The notes under the pieces: generated by a model
Seen by the model: only the letters and a program-made list of their open reading frames with translations
Databases searched by the model: none
What the model was told of the DNA's origin: nothing
Shown: positions 6,630 to 8,664 of the stretch, one piece after another
How the letters are laid out: each line of letters starts with the position of its first letter
Numbering within the stretch: position 1 is the stretch's first letter
Source: Syntrophaceae bacterium
Lineage (GTDB): Bacteria; Desulfobacterota; Syntrophorhabdia; Syntrophorhabdales; WCHB1-27
Length of the DNA stretch: 8,664 nt
NCBI GenBank assembly: GCA_003165115.1
Contig: PLSJ01000164.1
Coordinates: 1 to 8,664, forward strand
Direction: 5' to 3'
Translations under genes and position numbers: made by a program

Positions 6630-8495
6630 TCATGCCATCACCGCCTCGATGCCTCTCTCCCCCGTGCGGATGCGCATGGCGTCCGAGGCGTCGGAGACGA
6701 AAATCTTGCCGTCCCCCACCTGCCCGGTGCGGGCTGCCTCGCCCATGATCTCCATGACGGCCGAGACGTCCCACTCCCTCACGACCACGTCCACCCGTAC
6801 CTTGGGGACGAAAGTGATCGTCTCGGCGTCCCCGTTCGTATGGCCCTTCTGCCTGCCGAAGCCCTTCACCTTCGTCACGGTCATGCCCATGATATAGTCG
6901 TCTTCCTTGAGGGCGTCCACAACGATGTTGAGCTGCTCCGGCCTGATGAGTGCCGATACCATCTTAAAGCGGTAACTTTTGCGCACGGTGGTCATGGCCA
7001 CGTAAACGATGGCGATGATCGCCCATCCGCCTGCGAGCATGAAGCATATCTTCGCCTCCGCCTTCGCGTCCGCGTTGCCCGTAATGTAGAGGTAGAGGAT
7101 CGCACCCGTCATCATGGCATTAAAAAGTACGCCGAGTGAAGGGATAACCTTGTGCTTCAGTATGTTAAAGTCTTCCCTTCCTTGAAAGGCGATGATGGTC
7201 CACACGCACGTGAGGCCGTAAAGGATGAAGGTGCCAAGGTTCGAGGCGAGGGCGATGCCCGTAAGGCCGACAACGCTTTGCACGCCTATGATGCCGATGG
7301 CGGAGACCGCGATCACCAGGGCAACAAGGGCCATGTGGGGTGTCCTGAAATCGGGATGGATAAAGCTCAAGCCTGAGGGCAATTCCCGGTCATTGGCCAT
7401 GCCGGCGGTGATGCGCATGGCCGTGTTCATGGCGCTCAAGGTCGTGCCGACAATCGCGATGGCGACGGTGACGGCCATGGTGATCATCAGACCGAAGCCG
7501 AGCCCCGGGATCAGGCTGTCACCGATGAGCTTCACGAGGTCCCCGATGGGTGCGCTCGATGCCGCCGCGGCGGCCATGCCCGTGGTTGTCACCTTGCCCG
7601 CGACGTTGACCAGCTTGTCGCTCACCATGTAGCTCGCTGCGAAATACTCTATAAGGTAGGCGAATATCCCCTGGATCACGAGAGAGATGATGATCGCCTT
7701 GGGGATGTTCTTCCCCGCATCCTTCGTCTCCGCCGAAAGGGCTGTGCAGCTCTCGAATCCCACCAGGATCAGTATGGCGATGGTCGACTGCACCAGTATG
7801 CCCGAGAGCGCGTGAGGCCTGAGCACATCCAGGCCTCCGGAGAAGGCCCATTGGCTGACGTGCTGCGGGTTGGCGATGCGGTACCAGATGGCGAGGGCAC
7901 TGAAGACGACCAGGGTGGCCAACTGGATGATGTTGATGCCGATGGCCGTCATCGTCGACCCGGTCACCCCGCGGTAGGCGATATAGCCGGTCAGGATCGT
8001 GAACACCACGCAGATGATGCCCATGTTGACGACGGACAGGTCATGTCCCGTAAGTTGGTTGTAGATGTAGCCGATCAGGGTCGCCATCATGGCGGCCATC
8101 ACCCCCGAATAGGCCCAGTAGAAGAGATGGGCCGACCAGCCGGTGGCGAGCTTGGACATGCGGGCGAGCGACTTGGGACCGCTTCTTTTCTCCCCCTTCG
8201 CATCGAGCCACGCCTTCTCAGCGAAATAGGCGCAACTGGCAAAACCGGCTTCCGGGTATATCTTCGCGAGCTGCGCGTATGACAGCGCCGTGAGAAAGGC
8301 GACGACCAGCGCGAGGATTATCCCCATCCAAATGTCGCCTGCCACCGAGGCCCCGCTCGGCGCCGTCGCTGCCGCCTGGAGCTGATACGTGATCCAGAGG
8401 AATGCACCCGGAGCGATCAGGGCCATCGCGTTCACGGTTGCCCCTACCAGGCCCAGTTTCTGTTGTACGACAACCCCTCCCATTTCTTTAGCCAT
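6630..8495 (-). CDS. APC-superfamily amino-acid permease fused to a C-terminal PII domain
   Basis: A 621-residue inner-membrane protein. Residues 1-505 form an amino-acid/polyamine/organocation (APC) permease with about 12 membrane segments, roughly at 14-38, 54-77, 120-145, 155-175, 182-205, 232-254, 264-290, 330-358, 387-405, 408-437, 449-471 and 483-503. Family signatures are ALIAPGAF in segment 1 (unwound substrate site), YPEAG at 80-84, GFESCTALSAETKDAGKN (246-263, segment 6 and the following loop) and RITAGMANDRELP with HPDFRTP (361-386). Substrate cannot be read from sequence; an amino acid or amine is likely. Residues 512-621 are a complete PII domain: KGFGRQKGH, PKVRVDVVV, B-loop TGQVGDGKIFV and C-loop RIRTGERG. 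The linker is only about 8 residues, placing PII against the cytoplasmic face. No frameshift or stop separates the two parts, and codon use looks continuous. The start at 8495 has a perfect AAGGAGGTG (8508-8500). This is the first gene of a three-PII operon. Confidence 0.95.
   Translation of the reverse strand: MAKEMGGVVVQQKLGLVGATVNAMALIAPGAFLWITYQLQAAATAPSGASVAGDIWMGIILALVVAFLTALSYAQLAKIYPEAGFASCAYFAEKAWLDAKGEKRSGPKSLARMSKLATGWSAHLFYWAYSGVMAAMMATLIGYIYNQLTGHDLSVVNMGIICVVFTILTGYIAYRGVTGSTMTAIGINIIQLATLVVFSALAIWYRIANPQHVSQWAFSGGLDVLRPHALSGILVQSTIAILILVGFESCTALSAETKDAGKNIPKAIIISLVIQGIFAYLIEYFAASYMVSDKLVNVAGKVTTTGMAAAAASSAPIGDLVKLIGDSLIPGLGFGLMITMAVTVAIAIVGTTLSAMNTAMRITAGMANDRELPSGLSFIHPDFRTPHMALVALVIAVSAIGIIGVQSVVGLTGIALASNLGTFILYGLTCVWTIIAFQGREDFNILKHKVIPSLGVLFNAMMTGAILYLYITGNADAKAEAKICFMLAGGWAIIAIVYVAMTTVRKSYRFKMVSALIRPEQLNIVVDALKEDDYIMGMTVTKVKGFGRQKGHTNGDAETITFVPKVRVDVVVREWDVSAVMEIMGEAARTGQVGDGKIFVSDASDAMRIRTGERGIEAVMA
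6633..6962 (-). other. PII domain within the permease gene (residues 512-621)
   Basis: The domain begins at an internal Met (M512), corresponding to PII residue 1, and is 110 residues long, the length of a free-standing PII protein. Compared with E. coli GlnB it keeps Gly37, Arg38, Gln39, the PK motif holding Lys58, the B-loop TGxxGDGK and the C-loop RTGE. These are the residues used for Mg-ATP and 2-oxoglutarate. The T-loop between QKG and PK is 12 residues (HTNGDAETITFV) where GlnB has 15, so Tyr46-Arg-Gly and Tyr51 are missing and no uridylylation is expected. I see no Shine-Dalgarno sequence before the internal ATG (upstream bases are agttaccgctttaag), so separate translation of the PII part is unlikely. 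Confidence 0.93.
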
Positions 8496-8499
8496 GAGA

Positions 8500-8508
8500 C
8501 ACCTCCTT
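8500..8508 (-). promoter_or_regulatory. Perfect Shine-Dalgarno of the permease-PII gene
   Basis: AAGGAGGTG on the - strand, a full match to the 16S anti-Shine-Dalgarno core, ends four bases before ATG at 8495 and fixes this start (MAKEMGG). It suggests efficient translation of the membrane protein that heads the operon. Confidence 0.85.
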
Positions 8509-8609
8509 CTCGTTCTGCAAAAAAAACCTTTTTATCATGAAGTCCCCCTGCCATTTATTTGAGACCCCCGTTACGTCGGGAATCGCCTGTTCCGTTGTGC
8601 TTTTGGAAT

Positions 8610-8627
8610 GGCCTGGCCGTTCAGGCC
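8610..8627. repeat. Small perfect inverted repeat upstream of the permease operon
   Basis: GGCCTG (8610-8615) and CAGGCC (8622-8627) form a perfect six-base dyad with a six-base spacer, 115 bases upstream of the permease ATG. It could be an operator or a weak hairpin. It is short enough to occur by chance in G+C-rich DNA. Confidence 0.35.
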
Positions 8628-8664
8628 GGTGTGCGTCGATGCACTTTTGGGAGGGGTGCGGTCA

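Larger units (their letters stand above)
8496..8664 (-). promoter_or_regulatory. Leader/promoter region of the permease-PII operon
   Basis: No coding sequence is supported here; the upstream gene is outside the window. Reading toward the permease start, there is a GTGC/GCAC-rich segment (8597-8659), a small perfect inverted repeat (8610-8627), an AT-richer stretch with TCAAATAAATGGCA (about 8549-8562), and an AAAAAGG plus eight-T run (8519-8533). The perfect Shine-Dalgarno AAGGAGGTG (8508-8500) lies just before ATG. A sigma-54-like TGGCA with a downstream TTCA is present at 8553-8538 but lacks the essential GC of the -12 element. No good sigma-70 pair is visible. The promoter is presumed from position only. 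Confidence 0.5.

Noticed and set aside
5915..6748. 277-codon open frame on the + strand across both PII genes
   Set aside because: It is antisense to two clear PII genes and the end of the fusion gene. The product is rich in Arg and Pro with no domain, and it spans gene boundaries without a start signal.
6945..6980. Internal translation start giving a free PII from the fusion gene
   Set aside because: There is an ATG at PII residue 1, but no purine-rich ribosome site precedes it, so I treat it only as the trace of the fusion point.
8519..8533. Attenuator-type terminator (eight-T run) in the permease leader
   Set aside because: The T-run on the - strand is preceded by AAAAAGG and no G+C-rich stem abuts it; the nearest CCCG/CGGG dyad is about 40 bases away.
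8597..8650. Direct repeat of CTTTTGG in the leader
   Set aside because: Only seven or eight bases match and the flanks differ, which is expected by chance at this length.
1..8664. CRISPR array, tRNA, rRNA or insertion sequence
   Set aside because: No regularly spaced repeats, no cloverleaf or rRNA-like sequence, and no transposase motif or terminal inverted repeats were seen. The window is almost fully occupied by protein genes.

Overview
The window looks like bacterial chromosome of moderately high G+C with dense, same-strand gene packing. It holds two convergent operons. The left part (1-5827, + strand) reads mfd (3' part only), a parvulin-type lipoprotein, a SurA-like periplasmic parvulin, pdxA and a GckA-type glycerate 2-kinase. 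The lipobox protein and the periplasmic chaperone imply a Gram-negative envelope. From memory, the order mfd - PpiC/SurA - pdxA is seen in Deltaproteobacteria-like (Desulfobacterota) genomes. That placement is an inference, not something the sequence proves.

The left operon is tightly coupled. The lipoprotein gene follows mfd after 24 bases, it overlaps the surA-like gene in an ATGA, and the surA-like gene appears to overlap pdxA in a CTGA, with CTG as the probable pdxA start. The glycerate kinase follows pdxA after 21 bases. The products have unrelated jobs (repair of stalled transcription, envelope protein folding, vitamin B6 synthesis, glycerate phosphorylation), so this looks like a housekeeping transcription unit rather than a pathway operon. 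A long imperfect hairpin just after the kinase stop codon separates it from the convergent right-hand operon.

The right part (8495 down to 5918, - strand) is the unusual one. Its first gene encodes a 12-segment APC-superfamily amino-acid permease whose C-terminus is fused, through a very short linker, to a complete 110-residue PII (GlnB/GlnK) signalling domain. Two stand-alone PII genes follow at 25 and 15 bases. The first keeps the canonical ATP and 2-oxoglutarate binding motifs. The second has lost most of the ATP-binding B-loop and C-loop signature and has a rewritten T-loop. One transcript therefore carries three different PII modules and one transporter. By analogy with GlnK gating of the ammonium channel AmtB, this may be a transporter whose activity is set by cellular energy and 2-oxoglutarate through a PII domain built into the same chain, perhaps modulated by two partner PII proteins. 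This is the best candidate in the window for an undescribed system.

The last 169 bases (8496-8664) are a non-coding leader/promoter region for the permease operon. It has a strong Shine-Dalgarno sequence, an A/T run, a small perfect inverted repeat and several GTGC/GCAC half-sites, but no convincing consensus promoter.
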